NCBI RefSeq assembly: GCF_035918015.1
Contig: NZ_CP109132.1
Coordinates: forward strand, 3,224,001-3,288,000
Direction of reading: 5' to 3'
Length of the DNA stretch: 64,000 nt
Origin: Streptomyces sp. NBC_01754
GTDB lineage: Bacteria > Actinomycetota > Actinomycetes > Streptomycetales > Streptomycetaceae
This document shows, piece by piece, positions 25,047 to 34,202 of this stretch. The first letter of the stretch is position 1. Each line of letters opens with the position of its first letter. The notes under the pieces are model-generated. The model saw only the letters and a program-made list of their open reading frames with translations. It was not told where the DNA came from and did not search any database. A program made the translations under genes and the position numbers.

Positions 25047-25270
25047 AGAGATCCCGCCAGGGACATCCGACCGCACTTGTTGTGAACCTAAAAGTAAAGA
25101 AATGCCGCCGGCTCTCCTCCATCACCGCGGTCCGGGCTCCGCAAGAAGAATCAACGACCCGCGAGACCGAGAACTCGGCGAACATGAGTGCGGCGGTGCC
25201 CGGGCCGGCAGCGCCGCACTCATCCCACATCCAGGCACCGCACCGCACCGCACCGCACCGAAAGAGCGGC
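25047..25270. ncRNA. candidate location of the 6S-like RNA (strand unresolved)
   Basis: In S. coelicolor a 6S-like RNA (scr3559) was reported between the HAD and Fic-like neighbours, as I recall; this is the same interval. The sequence has an AT-rich block (about 25078-25105) unusual for this genome. Pairing is possible between GCACT (near 25071) and AGTGC (25187-25191), then between GCCG/CGGC and CTCTC/GAGA blocks, with an open middle and a terminal CGGG/CCCG stem, which resembles a 6S rod. A competing hairpin ATGAGTGCGGCG/CGCCGCACTCAT (25184-25223) may be the terminator for the convergent genes. Confidence 0.35.
25235..25260. repeat. GCACC microsatellite
   Basis: Five perfect GCACC units followed by G, lying 11 bases past the end of the Fic-like gene. 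Simple repeats of this length are variable by slippage. Confidence 0.9.
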
Positions 25271-26095
25271 TTACGCCGCCCCGCGCTGCAACGCCTCGCA
25301 CACGGCCGTCGACTCCCTGACGCCCAGTTCCACCGCGCGACCGCAGTGTGCGATCCAGGCGGCCATCCCCTCGGGCTTCCCCGAGACATAGCCCTCGAAA
25401 GCCGCGACGTACGCCGCCCGCCCCTGCTCGGCATGGCCCACTTCGGCAGGGCACACGGACTTCGGATCGAGGCCGCTGCCGATCAGCACGATGCGTTCGG
25501 CGGTCCGCGCGACCAGGCCGTTGTGAGAGCCGAAGGGCCGCAGGGCGAGCAGCTCTCCGTGCACGATCGAAGCCGTCACCAGGGCGGGTGCCGCGCTCCC
25601 CGCGAGGATGAGATCCGAAAGCCCTTCGAGCCGCCCCGCCACCTCGTCCGCGTCCGGGAGCGACGCCTCGACAAGCGGCTCCTCCACCCGCTCACCCGCG
25701 AAACGCGGCCGGCCCACGGCGTCATCGGGAGCCGCCCCGCCGGCCGCCACCAAATGGAGCCGCGCCAGGACCCGCAGCGGCGACTGCCGCCAGATGGAGA
25801 GAAGTTGACCCGCTTCCGCCGTCAGCCTCAAAGCGGCGCCGATGGTTCGCGCCTCTTCCTCACCGCTGAAGTCGGTACGCCGACGCACCTCCTCGAGGTT
25901 CCAGTCGGCACCCGAGAGCGCCGCCGACCCACGCGCGCCGCGCAGAGCCGCCTCGGCCGTCACCTCGTTGCTGCGGCGCCGCATGACCCGGTGACCGTAG
26001 ACCCGGTCCACAGCCTTGCGTACGGAGCCCACCGCGTCGGGTACCCCGGGCAGGGAGCCCAGCGCGGCAAGCGGATCGGAGGAAGTCGTACTCAT
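25271..26095 (-). CDS. Fic-like domain protein with degenerate active site
   Basis: This 274-residue protein starts at ATG 26095 (MSTTSSDPLAALG); no good ribosome site is visible. The segment HGELLALRPFGSHNGLVAR aligns with the Fic core HPFxxGNGRxxR. The invariant His is Leu or Arg here and GNGR has become HNGL, so AMP-transfer chemistry is doubtful. Upstream helices (ALRLTAEAGQLLSIWRQSP) also fit a Fic fold. Older annotations call relatives oxidoreductases without visible support. Function unknown. Confidence 0.7.
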   Translation of the reverse strand: MSTTSSDPLAALGSLPGVPDAVGSVRKAVDRVYGHRVMRRRSNEVTAEAALRGARGSAALSGADWNLEEVRRRTDFSGEEEARTIGAALRLTAEAGQLLSIWRQSPLRVLARLHLVAAGGAAPDDAVGRPRFAGERVEEPLVEASLPDADEVAGRLEGLSDLILAGSAAPALVTASIVHGELLALRPFGSHNGLVARTAERIVLIGSGLDPKSVCPAEVGHAEQGRAAYVAAFEGYVSGKPEGMAAWIAHCGRAVELGVRESTAVCEALQRGAA

Positions 26096-26197
26096 AAGTA
26101 GGGAGGCTACGCGCCCCACGCCTGGAGACCGCCCCGGAGTGGTCTTCTTCACGAACATCGACTGCGGTCAGCGAGTGAGCCGCTACCCTAGGTGAAC

Positions 26198-27193
26198 ATG
26201 AAGATCGCTTTCGTAGGCAAGGGCGGCAGTGGCAAGACCACCCTGTCCTCGCTTTTCATCCGCCACCTCTCGGCCAACGAGGCTCCCGTCATCGCCGTGG
26301 ACGCCGACATCAACCAGCACCTCGGGGTGGCTCTCGGCCTCGACGAGGCTCAGGCCGCCGCGCTGCCCGCGATGGGCGCCCAACTGCCGCTCATCAAGGA
26401 CTACCTGCGCGGCAGCAATCCCCGTATCGCCTCCTCCGAGACGATGATCAAGACGACGCCTCCCGGCGAGGGCTCACGGCTGCTGCGCCCGGGCGAGGAC
26501 AATCCCGTCTTCGACGCCTGCGCGCGTACGGTCCGTCTCGACGACGGGGAGATCAGGCTGATGGCCACCGGCCCGTTCACGGAGTCCGACCTCGGAGTGG
26601 CCTGCTACCACTCCAAGGTCGGCGCGGTGGAGCTCTGCCTCAACCATCTGGTCGACGGACCCGACGAGTACGTGGTGGTCGACATGACCGCGGGGTCCGA
26701 CTCGTTCGCCTCGGGAATGTTCACCCGGTTCGACATGACCTTCCTCGTCGCCGAACCCACCCGGAAGGGCGTCTCCGTCTACCGGCAGTACAAGGAGTAC
26801 GCCCGGGACTTCGGCGTCGCTCTGAAGGTGGTCGGCAACAAGGTGCAGGGCCAGGACGACCTCGATTTCCTGCGCGCGGAGGTCGGCGACGACCTGCTGG
26901 TGGGCATCGGCCAGTCGGACTGGGTGCGGACGATGGAGAAGGGCCGGCCGGCGCCCTTCGAACTGCTCGAAGCGGACAATCGAATGGCACTTCAAGCCTT
27001 GCAGAACACCGCGGAGGATTCGTACGGGCAGCGTGACTGGGAGCGCTACACGCGGCAGATGGTGCACTTCCACCTGAAGAACGCGGAGAGCTGGGGCAAT
27101 GAGAAGACGGGGGTCGACCTGGCTGCCCAGGTCGACCCCGCGTTCGTACTCGCCGAGCACCTCACGGCAGTGGGTGCCGGTCAGCCCGTCTGA
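26198..27193 (+). CDS. CooC/MinD-like ATPase
   Basis: This 331-residue deviant-Walker P-loop ATPase starts at ATG 26198, with AGGTGA just before it; GTG 26192 is an alternative. FVGKGGSGKTTLSSLF is the P-loop with the signature Lys, AVDADINQHLG is switch I, and VVVDMTAGSDSFASGMF is Walker B/switch II. This matches CooC-type ATPases, some of which help insert metal into enzymes. No metalloenzyme gene is adjacent, so the client is unknown. The middle of the protein (residues about 60-110) is an insertion relative to ParA. Confidence 0.8.
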   Translation: MKIAFVGKGGSGKTTLSSLFIRHLSANEAPVIAVDADINQHLGVALGLDEAQAAALPAMGAQLPLIKDYLRGSNPRIASSETMIKTTPPGEGSRLLRPGEDNPVFDACARTVRLDDGEIRLMATGPFTESDLGVACYHSKVGAVELCLNHLVDGPDEYVVVDMTAGSDSFASGMFTRFDMTFLVAEPTRKGVSVYRQYKEYARDFGVALKVVGNKVQGQDDLDFLRAEVGDDLLVGIGQSDWVRTMEKGRPAPFELLEADNRMALQALQNTAEDSYGQRDWERYTRQMVHFHLKNAESWGNEKTGVDLAAQVDPAFVLAEHLTAVGAGQPV

Positions 27194-27254
27194 CAGGGGG
27201 ATGCGTCCCTTTGAGCCAGGCCGGACGACACACCGGAGCCCGGAGAGGCGGTGC

Positions 27255-28565
27255 CTACTTCGCGCTCCGGCCGGCCCCCTCACCCGAGGGGCCTGCGGGC
27301 ACGGGGCTGCCCGTGGCCTTGCCCGGGGCGGTGCCGAGGAAGGCCGGCCATCCCTGCTCGGGCTTCTGGCCGACCTTCAGTCCGCCCAGGGCGGCGAGCG
27401 TCGCCGGGTCCTGAGCATCCAGCCAGTCGGCGAGCTGCCGGAAGGAGACGCAGCGGACGTCCTCCTGGACACACACGTTCTTGACCGTCTCCTCGACAGC
27501 ACGCATGTAGGTGCCGCCGTTCCAGGACTCGAAGTGGTTGCCGATGATCAGCGGGGCGCGGTTTCCGTTGTACGCGCGGTCGAACGCCTGCATCAGCCCG
27601 TCCCGCATCTGGTTGCCCCAGAAGGCGTGCTGATCCGGGTCCCCCTGCGTCGTACCGGACTGGTTGAACATGAAGTTGTAGTCCATCGACAGCGTCTCGA
27701 ACGCGCGGCCGGGCACCGGGACGAGCTGGAGGGGAAGGTCCCAGAGGCCGTTCTTCTTCTTGGGCCACACCTGGTTGCCGATCCCACTCGAGTCGTAGCG
27801 GAAGCCCATCGTCCGCGCTGCGGCGATCATGTTCTCCTGCCCCTCCAGACAGGGGGTGCGACCGCCGACCAACTCCTTGTCGTAGTCGAAGGGCAGCGGC
27901 GCCTCGGCCTTGAGAGCCGGGGTGTTCGTCTTCCAGTTCTGCACGAAGGACTTCGCCTGGTTGATCTCGCTCTTCCACTCCTCGACCGACCAGGTGCCCA
28001 CGCCGCCGTCGGAGCCACAGAAGTGACCGTTGAAGTGAGTTCCGATCTCGTTGCCGTCGAGCCAGGCGGCGCGGAGTTCCGTCAGGGTGTCGTGGATGCC
28101 CTTCGTGTCGTTGAAGCCGATGTCGGACCGGCCCGCTGAGTGCTTGGGCGGATCGTAGAGCGCCTTCTTCTCGTCCGGGAGGAGATAGACGCCGCTGAGG
28201 AAATACGTCATCTTCGCGTCGTATTTCTTAGCGACCTCGCGGAAGTGCGAGAAGAGCTTCTGGCTGTCCTCCCCGGCACCGTCCCAGGAGAACACCACGA
28301 ACTGCGGCGGCTTCTGGCCGGGCTTCAGCCTCTCGGCCACCGGAAGCTTCGGCTGAGCTCCGGTGAACGCCGTGGAACCGTCCCCGATGAGCTTGACCGC
28401 GCTCTTGGGCGCTGCCGCGGGAGACCGTTCCTCAGTACCCGGCATCGCCTTCTTGCCGGTTCCGGGGCCGGCCGATCCCGTACCGGAGTCCGCGCAGCCC
28501 GCCAAGCCCGCGATCAGTGCCGTTGCCACGGCGCCCAAGGCGATCCTCTTCGTGGCGGCCATCAT
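27255..28565 (-). CDS. polysaccharide deacetylase-like lipoprotein
   Basis: This 436-residue protein starts at ATG 28565 with GAGGGTGG upstream. The signal peptide ends ALIAGLAGC (lipobox). QFVVFSWDGAGEDSQ and EIGTHFNGHFC give the Asp and His-x3-His pattern of the NodB/CE4 metal site (FSWDG for TFDDG). TMGFRYDSSG and APLIIGNHFESW fit the later NodB motifs. CE4 enzymes remove acetyl groups from cell-wall sugars, so this is likely an exported, lipid-anchored wall-modifying enzyme. The altered first motif (one Asp rather than two) lowers certainty of catalysis. Confidence 0.8.
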   Translation of the reverse strand: MMAATKRIALGAVATALIAGLAGCADSGTGSAGPGTGKKAMPGTEERSPAAAPKSAVKLIGDGSTAFTGAQPKLPVAERLKPGQKPPQFVVFSWDGAGEDSQKLFSHFREVAKKYDAKMTYFLSGVYLLPDEKKALYDPPKHSAGRSDIGFNDTKGIHDTLTELRAAWLDGNEIGTHFNGHFCGSDGGVGTWSVEEWKSEINQAKSFVQNWKTNTPALKAEAPLPFDYDKELVGGRTPCLEGQENMIAAARTMGFRYDSSGIGNQVWPKKKNGLWDLPLQLVPVPGRAFETLSMDYNFMFNQSGTTQGDPDQHAFWGNQMRDGLMQAFDRAYNGNRAPLIIGNHFESWNGGTYMRAVEETVKNVCVQEDVRCVSFRQLADWLDAQDPATLAALGGLKVGQKPEQGWPAFLGTAPGKATGSPVPAGPSGEGAGRSAK

Positions 28566-28849
28566 CCGTCCACCCTCTTCCTCGCAGGAGTTTCGTGCGT
28601 TGCAGTGCCGACACGGCGCGGTCAACGTCGCACGCAGGCCGAGGAATAAGTACGACAAGCATGATGAAAAGATGCTTATTCACTGGAAAGAGTGAGCTAA
28701 ACGGCTATTTGATCGAAAACATAGACACTATTCTTTACCCTCCATTACGATTCGTTTACCAAGAATTGAGTTAATCCCGCCGCTGCACGCCGTGAGCGAC
28801 GGCCGCTACGCACATTCCACGACCGCGTCAGCCCGGAGGAGACGGGAAC
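28566..28849. promoter_or_regulatory. AT-rich divergent promoter region with inverted repeats
   Basis: About 284 bases between divergent genes. From about 28640 to 28780 the sequence is markedly AT-rich for this genome. AATAAG (28645-28650) pairs with CTTATT (28675-28680) and AAGCAT (28657-28662) with ATGCTT (28672-28677), giving nested inverted repeats near the deacetylase promoter. These could be operators or a leader hairpin. Confidence 0.5.
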
Positions 28850-31432
28850 ATGTCTGCCTGCGCTTCTACTCGCAACGACCGCTCATCCCGCATGTGGCGC
28901 CCCCCTCGCGCCTCGGGATTCAAACGTCCCCACAGCCCGCCGCCCGGCGAACGTCGCTACCGCGTACCAGGCGCCGATCTGTCCGCGTCGATCACTGTCT
29001 TCCTGATTGCCGTCCCCATGTCTCTGGGGCTCGCCGTAGCCATGGACGCACCGCTGGCCGCCGGGCTGGTCTCCGCCGTCATCGGTGGTGTCGTCGTCGG
29101 CCTGCTCGGCGGAAGTCCCCTTCAGGTCAGCGGTCCCTCGGCCGGACTGACCGTGGTCACAGCCGAGTTGATCCAGCTCTACGGCTGGCGTACCACCTGC
29201 GCGATCACCGTCGGCGCAGGTCTTCTGCAAATCCTGCTCGGCTCGCTGAGGGCCGCCCGCAGCGCACTCGCCCTCAGTCCGGCCATCGTGCACGGCACCC
29301 TCGCGGGCATCGGCGCGGCCATCGCCCTCGCGCAACTGCACATCGTGCTCGGTGGAACGCCGCAGAGTTCCGCCCTCGGTAACGCCCTCGCCCTGCCGGA
29401 CCGGCTCGGGCAGTTCAGTCCGGCGGCTCCCGCAATCGGCGTCCTGACCATGGCCCTCCTCGTCCTCTGGCCGAGGCTCCCCGGCCGTATCGGTTCCGGG
29501 CTCGGCCGGCTTCCGGCCGCCCTGGTGTCCGTGGCCGTCGCGACGGCCGTAGCCGCTTTCGCCGCACCGGACATCGCCCGGGTCGAGTTGCCCTCATGGC
29601 GCTCGCACGCACTCCCCGAATTGCCGCACGGGCCCCTGGCCGGGCTGGCCACCGCGCTGTTCACCGTCGTGCTCGTGGCCAGCCTGGAATCGCTGCTCGC
29701 CGCAGTCGCCGTGGACAAGCTCACAGCCGGCCGGACGGCGGCCCGGCCCACGGGCGAGGCCTCGCCCGTACCGCTCGTCGAGCGCTCGGATCTCGACCGG
29801 GAGCTCCGGGCCCAGGGTGTGGCCAACTCTCTGGCGGGGCTCCTCGGAGGGCTCGCCGTCTCCGGCGGCGCCGTCCGCAGCTCGGCCAACGTCCGTGCCG
29901 GGGCCACGAGTCGCGCGGCCACCGTGCTGCACGGCATCTGGGTACTGCTGGCCACTCTGCTGCTGGTCACCGCACTCGAGAGGATTCCGCTGGCCGCGCT
30001 CGCCGCCCTGGTGATGGTCGTCGGGATCCAGATGGTCGACTTCGCCCACATCCGCGATGTGCACAGGCACCGTGAGTTCCCGGTCTACGCGGCCACCATC
30101 AGCGGCGTGCTCCTGGTCGGCGTACTCGAAGGCGTGGCGATCGGCGTCACCGTGGCGGTCGCGGTGGCCATGCACCAGCTGGCCAGGACGCGGATCACCG
30201 TCTCCGAGCGGGACGGCCGGTACCTGGTGACGGCTCACGGACAGCTCACCTTCCTCGCTGTTCCCCGGCTCAGCAGAGTGTTGGCCCGGGTGCCGCAAGG
30301 GGCGCACACCACGGTGGAGTTGGAAGGCTCCTTCATGGACCACTCCGCCTACGAGGCGATCCAGGACTGGTGCGGTACGCAGGCCGCCCTGGGCGGCCAG
30401 GTCACGATCTCAGGTCCCTCGGGAGACGGAATCACCAAGTCGGCTTCCCCTGCCGCCCTTTCCTGCTGCCGGCCCTGGACACCCTGGCGCAACCACCACT
30501 GTCATGGCCGGAACGACTCCCACGCCGTATCCGGCTCCGCCGCCCCGGTCCATCTGCCCCCTGGGCCGCCCGGCTCACCGAGCGTCTCCGTAGCCCCGTC
30601 GGGGGACGAGCAAGGCGCCCACCGGTTACTCAGCGGGCTCAGCTCCTTTCAGCGCACCACCGCACCACTGGTTCGCGAGGAACTGGCACGGCTGGCCGCA
30701 GAGGGGCAGCGGCCTTCCCAGCTGTTCCTCACGTGCGCGGACTCCTGCCTGGTCACGAGCATGATCACCGCCAGTGGGCCAGGCGATCTGTTCACCGTGA
30801 GGAATGTCGGCAATCTCGTACCGCCACCGCACGCCGAGGGCACAACGGGTACCGACGATTCCGTGGCCGCTGCGGTCGAATACGCGGTGGACGTTCTGGA
30901 AGTGGAGTCGATCACCGTCTGCGGCCACTCCGGCTGCGAGGCCATGCGGACTCTTCTGGGCGACCCTCCGAAGGCCCCCCGGGCCCCGTTGTGGCGCTGG
31001 CTGCGGCACGGGCTGCCAAGCCTCGAGCGCATGGAGTCGCGTCACCACTCCTGGGCGCGCATCGCCGGCCGGCTGCCCGCCGACTCGGTGGAACAGCTCT
31101 GCCTGACGAATGTGGTCCAGCAGTTGGAGCACCTGCGCGCACACGACTCGGTCGCGCGCGGGGTCGCGGGAGGCAAGTTGCGGTTGCACGGCATGTACTT
31201 CCATGTCGGGGAGGCGCAGGCATATCTGCTGACCGAAGGCGCCGGTTCCGTTACCGGGCCGGACGAGGTCTTCGTACGGGTCGCCCCCAGCGCCGCACCG
31301 GACCCTGACCGTCTCCCGCAAATCGGCTCGCGGTCCCTGCTCCTGCCCGGCACCGCTTCCGGCAACGAACCAGGGGCCCGGTCCGCCTCGATCAGCCCGG
31401 CCGGTCCGGCCCAGGAGCCCTCCCGCGCGTGA
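28850..31432 (+). CDS. SulP transporter-STAS-beta-carbonic anhydrase fusion
   Basis: This 860-residue protein starts at ATG 28850 after a GGAGGAGACGG ribosome site. Residues about 40-440 are a SulP/SLC26 anion transporter with around ten membrane helices (FLIAVPMSLGLAVAMDAPLA is the family signature). Residues about 445-525 are a STAS domain. Residues about 600-790 are a beta-class carbonic anhydrase with zinc ligands Cys629, His693 and Cys696 (GHSGC). SulP-carbonic anhydrase fusions, such as M. tuberculosis Rv3273, are thought to link bicarbonate transport to CO2 hydration. Unusually, the catalytic Asp-Arg dyad reads CADSC (629-633), with Cys633 where Arg is expected. Confidence 0.9.
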   Translation: MSACASTRNDRSSRMWRPPRASGFKRPHSPPPGERRYRVPGADLSASITVFLIAVPMSLGLAVAMDAPLAAGLVSAVIGGVVVGLLGGSPLQVSGPSAGLTVVTAELIQLYGWRTTCAITVGAGLLQILLGSLRAARSALALSPAIVHGTLAGIGAAIALAQLHIVLGGTPQSSALGNALALPDRLGQFSPAAPAIGVLTMALLVLWPRLPGRIGSGLGRLPAALVSVAVATAVAAFAAPDIARVELPSWRSHALPELPHGPLAGLATALFTVVLVASLESLLAAVAVDKLTAGRTAARPTGEASPVPLVERSDLDRELRAQGVANSLAGLLGGLAVSGGAVRSSANVRAGATSRAATVLHGIWVLLATLLLVTALERIPLAALAALVMVVGIQMVDFAHIRDVHRHREFPVYAATISGVLLVGVLEGVAIGVTVAVAVAMHQLARTRITVSERDGRYLVTAHGQLTFLAVPRLSRVLARVPQGAHTTVELEGSFMDHSAYEAIQDWCGTQAALGGQVTISGPSGDGITKSASPAALSCCRPWTPWRNHHCHGRNDSHAVSGSAAPVHLPPGPPGSPSVSVAPSGDEQGAHRLLSGLSSFQRTTAPLVREELARLAAEGQRPSQLFLTCADSCLVTSMITASGPGDLFTVRNVGNLVPPPHAEGTTGTDDSVAAAVEYAVDVLEVESITVCGHSGCEAMRTLLGDPPKAPRAPLWRWLRHGLPSLERMESRHHSWARIAGRLPADSVEQLCLTNVVQQLEHLRAHDSVARGVAGGKLRLHGMYFHVGEAQAYLLTEGAGSVTGPDEVFVRVAPSAAPDPDRLPQIGSRSLLLPGTASGNEPGARSASISPAGPAQEPSRA

Positions 31433-31660
31433 GCGGCGCGACGGTGGACGCCTGAATCAGCTGAACCTCTCAGGCCCCAGGCCCGTGAGACCTTGTGGTC
31501 CCGCTTCGGCGCCGCATCCGTGCCGACGCGGGAGCGGGACGCGTGCCCCCATACACGAAACACAGGTCTAAACCAATTTCCGGAAGACACTTGTCACCTG
31601 GCCTGTGGCCTGATGAGCTGTCCCCCGGACACAACGGACACCCTGGGAATGGGAGATGTC

Positions 31661-31711
31661 GTGAGCAACGAGAGCCTGGCCAATCTGCTCAAGGAGGAGA
31701 CCGCGGGATGA
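31661..31711 (+). CDS. 16-residue leader ORF mimicking the Acs N-terminus
   Basis: GTG 31661, with GGGAG seven bases upstream, opens a 16-codon frame ([16 protein letters not shown]) whose TGA overlaps the acs ATG as ATGA. Its residues SLANLLKEE match SLSNLLKEE of Acs itself, and the AAGGAGGAG encoding KEE serves as the acs ribosome site. It looks like a duplicated and truncated copy of the acs start. It may be a translationally coupled leader. Confidence 0.6.
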   Translation: MSNESLANLLKEETAG

Positions 31712-33666
31712 GCGAGCCTTCCTCCCTCTCCAACCTGCTCAAGGAGGAGCGGCGGTTCACACCGCCTGCCGATCTGGCCGCGAACGCCAACGTGACCGCG
31801 GAGGCTTACGAGCAGGCCGAGGCGGACCGGCTGGGCTTCTGGGCCGAGCAGGCCCGGCGCCTGACCTGGGCCACGGAACCGACCGAGACGCTCGACTGGA
31901 GCAACCCGCCCTTCGCGAAGTGGTTCGCGGACGGCGAACTCAACGTCGCGTACAACTGCGTGGACCGCCACGTAGAGGCGGGCAACGGCGACCGGGTAGC
32001 CATCCACTTCGAGGGTGAGCCCGGGGACAGCCGCTCCATCACCTACGCGCAGCTGAAGGACGAGGTCTCCCAGGCGGCCAACGCCCTGACCGAGCTGGGC
32101 GTCGGCAAGGGCGACCGGGTCGCCGTCTATCTGCCGATGATCCCGGAGGCGGCCATCGCGATGCTGGCCTGCGCCCGCATCGGCGCCGCGCACTCGGTGG
32201 TCTTCGGCGGCTTCTCCGCCGACGCCATCGCCGCGCGTATCCAGGACGCCGACGCCAAGGTCGTCATCACCGCCGACGGCGGCTACCGCCGAGGTAAGCC
32301 GTCCGCCCTCAAGCCGGCCGTGGACGACGCCGTCTCCCGGCTCGACAGCGTCGATCACGTCCTCGTCGTACGGCGTACCGGGCAGGACACCGCGTGGACC
32401 GAGGGCCGCGACATCTGGTGGCACGAGATCACCGGACGGCAGCCCGTCGAGCACACCCCCGAGGCCTTCGAGGCGGAACAGCCGCTCTTCATCCTCTACA
32501 CCTCGGGCACCACGGGTAAGCCGAAGGGCATCCTCCACACGTCTGGCGGCTACCTCACCCAGACGGCCTACACGCACCACGCGGTCTTCGACCTGAAGCC
32601 CGAGACCGACGTGTACTGGTGCACCGCCGACATCGGCTGGGTGACCGGACACTCGTACATCGTGTACGGGCCGCTGGCCAACGGCGCCACCCAGGTGATG
32701 TACGAAGGCACCCCCGACACCCCGCACCAGGGGCGTTTCTGGGAGATCGTCCAGAAGTACGGCGTCACGATCCTGTACACCGCTCCGACGGCGATCCGGA
32801 CGTTCATGAAGTGGGGTGACGACATCCCCGCCAAGTTCGACCTGTCGTCGCTGCGCGTACTCGGTTCGGTCGGCGAGCCGATCAACCCCGAGGCGTGGAT
32901 GTGGTACCGCAAGCACATCGGCGCCGACGCGTGCCCGATCGTGGACACCTGGTGGCAGACCGAGACCGGCGCGATGATGATTGCGCCGCTCCCGGGTGTC
33001 ACGGCGACGAAGCCCGGTTCGGCGCAGCGCGCACTGCCCGGCGTCTCCGCCACCGTCGTCGACGACGAGGCCCGCGAGGTACCGGACGGCGGAGGCGGCT
33101 ATCTGGTCCTCACCGAGCCGTGGCCGTCGATGCTCCGCACCGTCTGGGGAGACGACCAGCGCTTCCTCGACACCTACTGGACCCGTTTCGAGGGCATGTA
33201 CTTCGCCGGTGACGGGGCCAAGAAGGACCAGGACGGGGACATCTGGCTGCTGGGCCGGGTCGACGACGTCATGCTCGTGTCCGGGCACAACATCTCGACG
33301 ACCGAGGTCGAGTCGGCCCTCGTCTCACACCCGGCGGTCGCCGAGGCGGCCGTGGTCGGCGCCAACGACGAGACCACCGGTCAGGCGATCGTGGCGTTCG
33401 TGATCCTGCGTGGCACGGCGACCACCTCCGAGGAGCTGGTCGCGGAGCTCCGCAACCACGTCGGCGCCACGCTCGGCCCGATCGCCAAGCCGAAGCGGGT
33501 GCTGCCGGTCGCCGAGCTGCCGAAGACCCGGTCCGGGAAGATCATGCGTCGCCTGCTGCGTGACGTCGCCGAGAACCGGGAGATGGGCGACGTCACCACG
33601 CTCACGGACTCGTCGGTCATGGACCTCATCCAGACGCAGCTCCCCGCCGCGCCTTCCGAGGACTAG
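31708..33666 (+). CDS. acs: acetyl-CoA synthetase
   Basis: This 652-residue AMP-forming enzyme converts acetate, ATP and CoA to acetyl-CoA. The start ATG 31708 lies nine bases after a perfect AAGGAGGAG. Adenylation motifs are [21 protein letters not shown] and [15 protein letters not shown]. The C-terminal lid carries [11 protein letters not shown], whose Lys611 is the residue controlled by acetylation in this family. Length and sequence are typical of Acs. The gene follows the leader ORF by overlap and ends in a strong terminator, so it is a single transcription unit. Confidence 0.95.
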   Translation: MSEPSSLSNLLKEERRFTPPADLAANANVTAEAYEQAEADRLGFWAEQARRLTWATEPTETLDWSNPPFAKWFADGELNVAYNCVDRHVEAGNGDRVAIHFEGEPGDSRSITYAQLKDEVSQAANALTELGVGKGDRVAVYLPMIPEAAIAMLACARIGAAHSVVFGGFSADAIAARIQDADAKVVITADGGYRRGKPSALKPAVDDAVSRLDSVDHVLVVRRTGQDTAWTEGRDIWWHEITGRQPVEHTPEAFEAEQPLFILYTSGTTGKPKGILHTSGGYLTQTAYTHHAVFDLKPETDVYWCTADIGWVTGHSYIVYGPLANGATQVMYEGTPDTPHQGRFWEIVQKYGVTILYTAPTAIRTFMKWGDDIPAKFDLSSLRVLGSVGEPINPEAWMWYRKHIGADACPIVDTWWQTETGAMMIAPLPGVTATKPGSAQRALPGVSATVVDDEAREVPDGGGGYLVLTEPWPSMLRTVWGDDQRFLDTYWTRFEGMYFAGDGAKKDQDGDIWLLGRVDDVMLVSGHNISTTEVESALVSHPAVAEAAVVGANDETTGQAIVAFVILRGTATTSEELVAELRNHVGATLGPIAKPKRVLPVAELPKTRSGKIMRRLLRDVAENREMGDVTTLTDSSVMDLIQTQLPAAPSED

Positions 33667-33680
33667 GCCGCGGTTCCGAT

Positions 33681-33724
33681 CCGGGGGTTTCCGGCCCGCC
33701 GTGCGGCGGGCCGGAAACCCCCGG
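33681..33724 (+). terminator. 20-bp hairpin terminator after acs
   Basis: CCGGGGGTTTCCGGCCCGCC (33681-33700) pairs perfectly with its complement at 33705-33724 around a GTGC loop, 14 bases after the acs stop. Confidence 0.9.
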
Positions 33725-34202
33725 CTGCACAGCTGAAACCCCGTCGCGCGGAGGAAAGGCACCGCCGCAGGGCGGACAGCGGCATCCGGACCCGGCCGCC
33801 GGGCGCAAGCAGGTCCGCCGAACGCCGGCCGACGGCACCAGGGGGCCGGCCTCCGTGCGGGCACCAGAGGCGCCTCGGCATGCCGGGCACACCGGGTCTC
33901 CCGGCCCTCGCGGCCGGTCGGCAAGCCCGGCCCGGCGAGGTGGGCGCCGTCACGTGCGTCACGGCGCCACCGAACTCGGGCCGTCGGGCATCGCCCGGCA
34001 CACCGTCGGTACGTCGAGCGGCGGCGGCCACCGGATCTGGCTACGGTTCCAGGTGCCCCGGGTAGAGTGATGACTTCGTCGGTGAAGCTCACCGACATGT
34101 ACCGAGAACTACATACGACATCTCCACAGGGGCGCCGGGAAGTCTGGTCGGCACGTGCATTCGCCATGCCATCGCTGCCGTATCCCCTCCGGAGGTCTCC
34201 TC
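33725..34202. other. acs-nhaA intergenic region
   Basis: No gene is supported in these 478 bases. TAGAGT at 34063-34068 fits a Streptomyces -10 box. It is followed by a perfect hairpin GTCGGTGA/TCACCGAC (34078-34096, loop AGC). Together they could be the nhaA promoter and a leader structure or operator. Confidence 0.4.

Noticed and set aside
25235..25260. GCACC repeats as a CRISPR array
   Set aside because: Unit is five bases with no spacers; it is a microsatellite. No CRISPR array was seen anywhere in the window.
31594..33288. Long minus-strand frame opposite acs
   Set aside because: It is an antisense shadow; the plus strand encodes an unmistakable Acs, and the reverse translation is Arg/Gly/Val-rich without family features.
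33681..33724. Long perfect inverted repeats (also 37562-37618, 41848-41915, 50464-50508) as mobile-element ends
   Set aside because: All lie just past gene ends, mostly between convergent genes, with tiny loops, which fits transcription terminators.
33855..34070. Small plus frame between acs and nhaA
   Set aside because: Arg/Gly/Pro-rich chance frame with no ribosome site; it overlaps the likely nhaA promoter.
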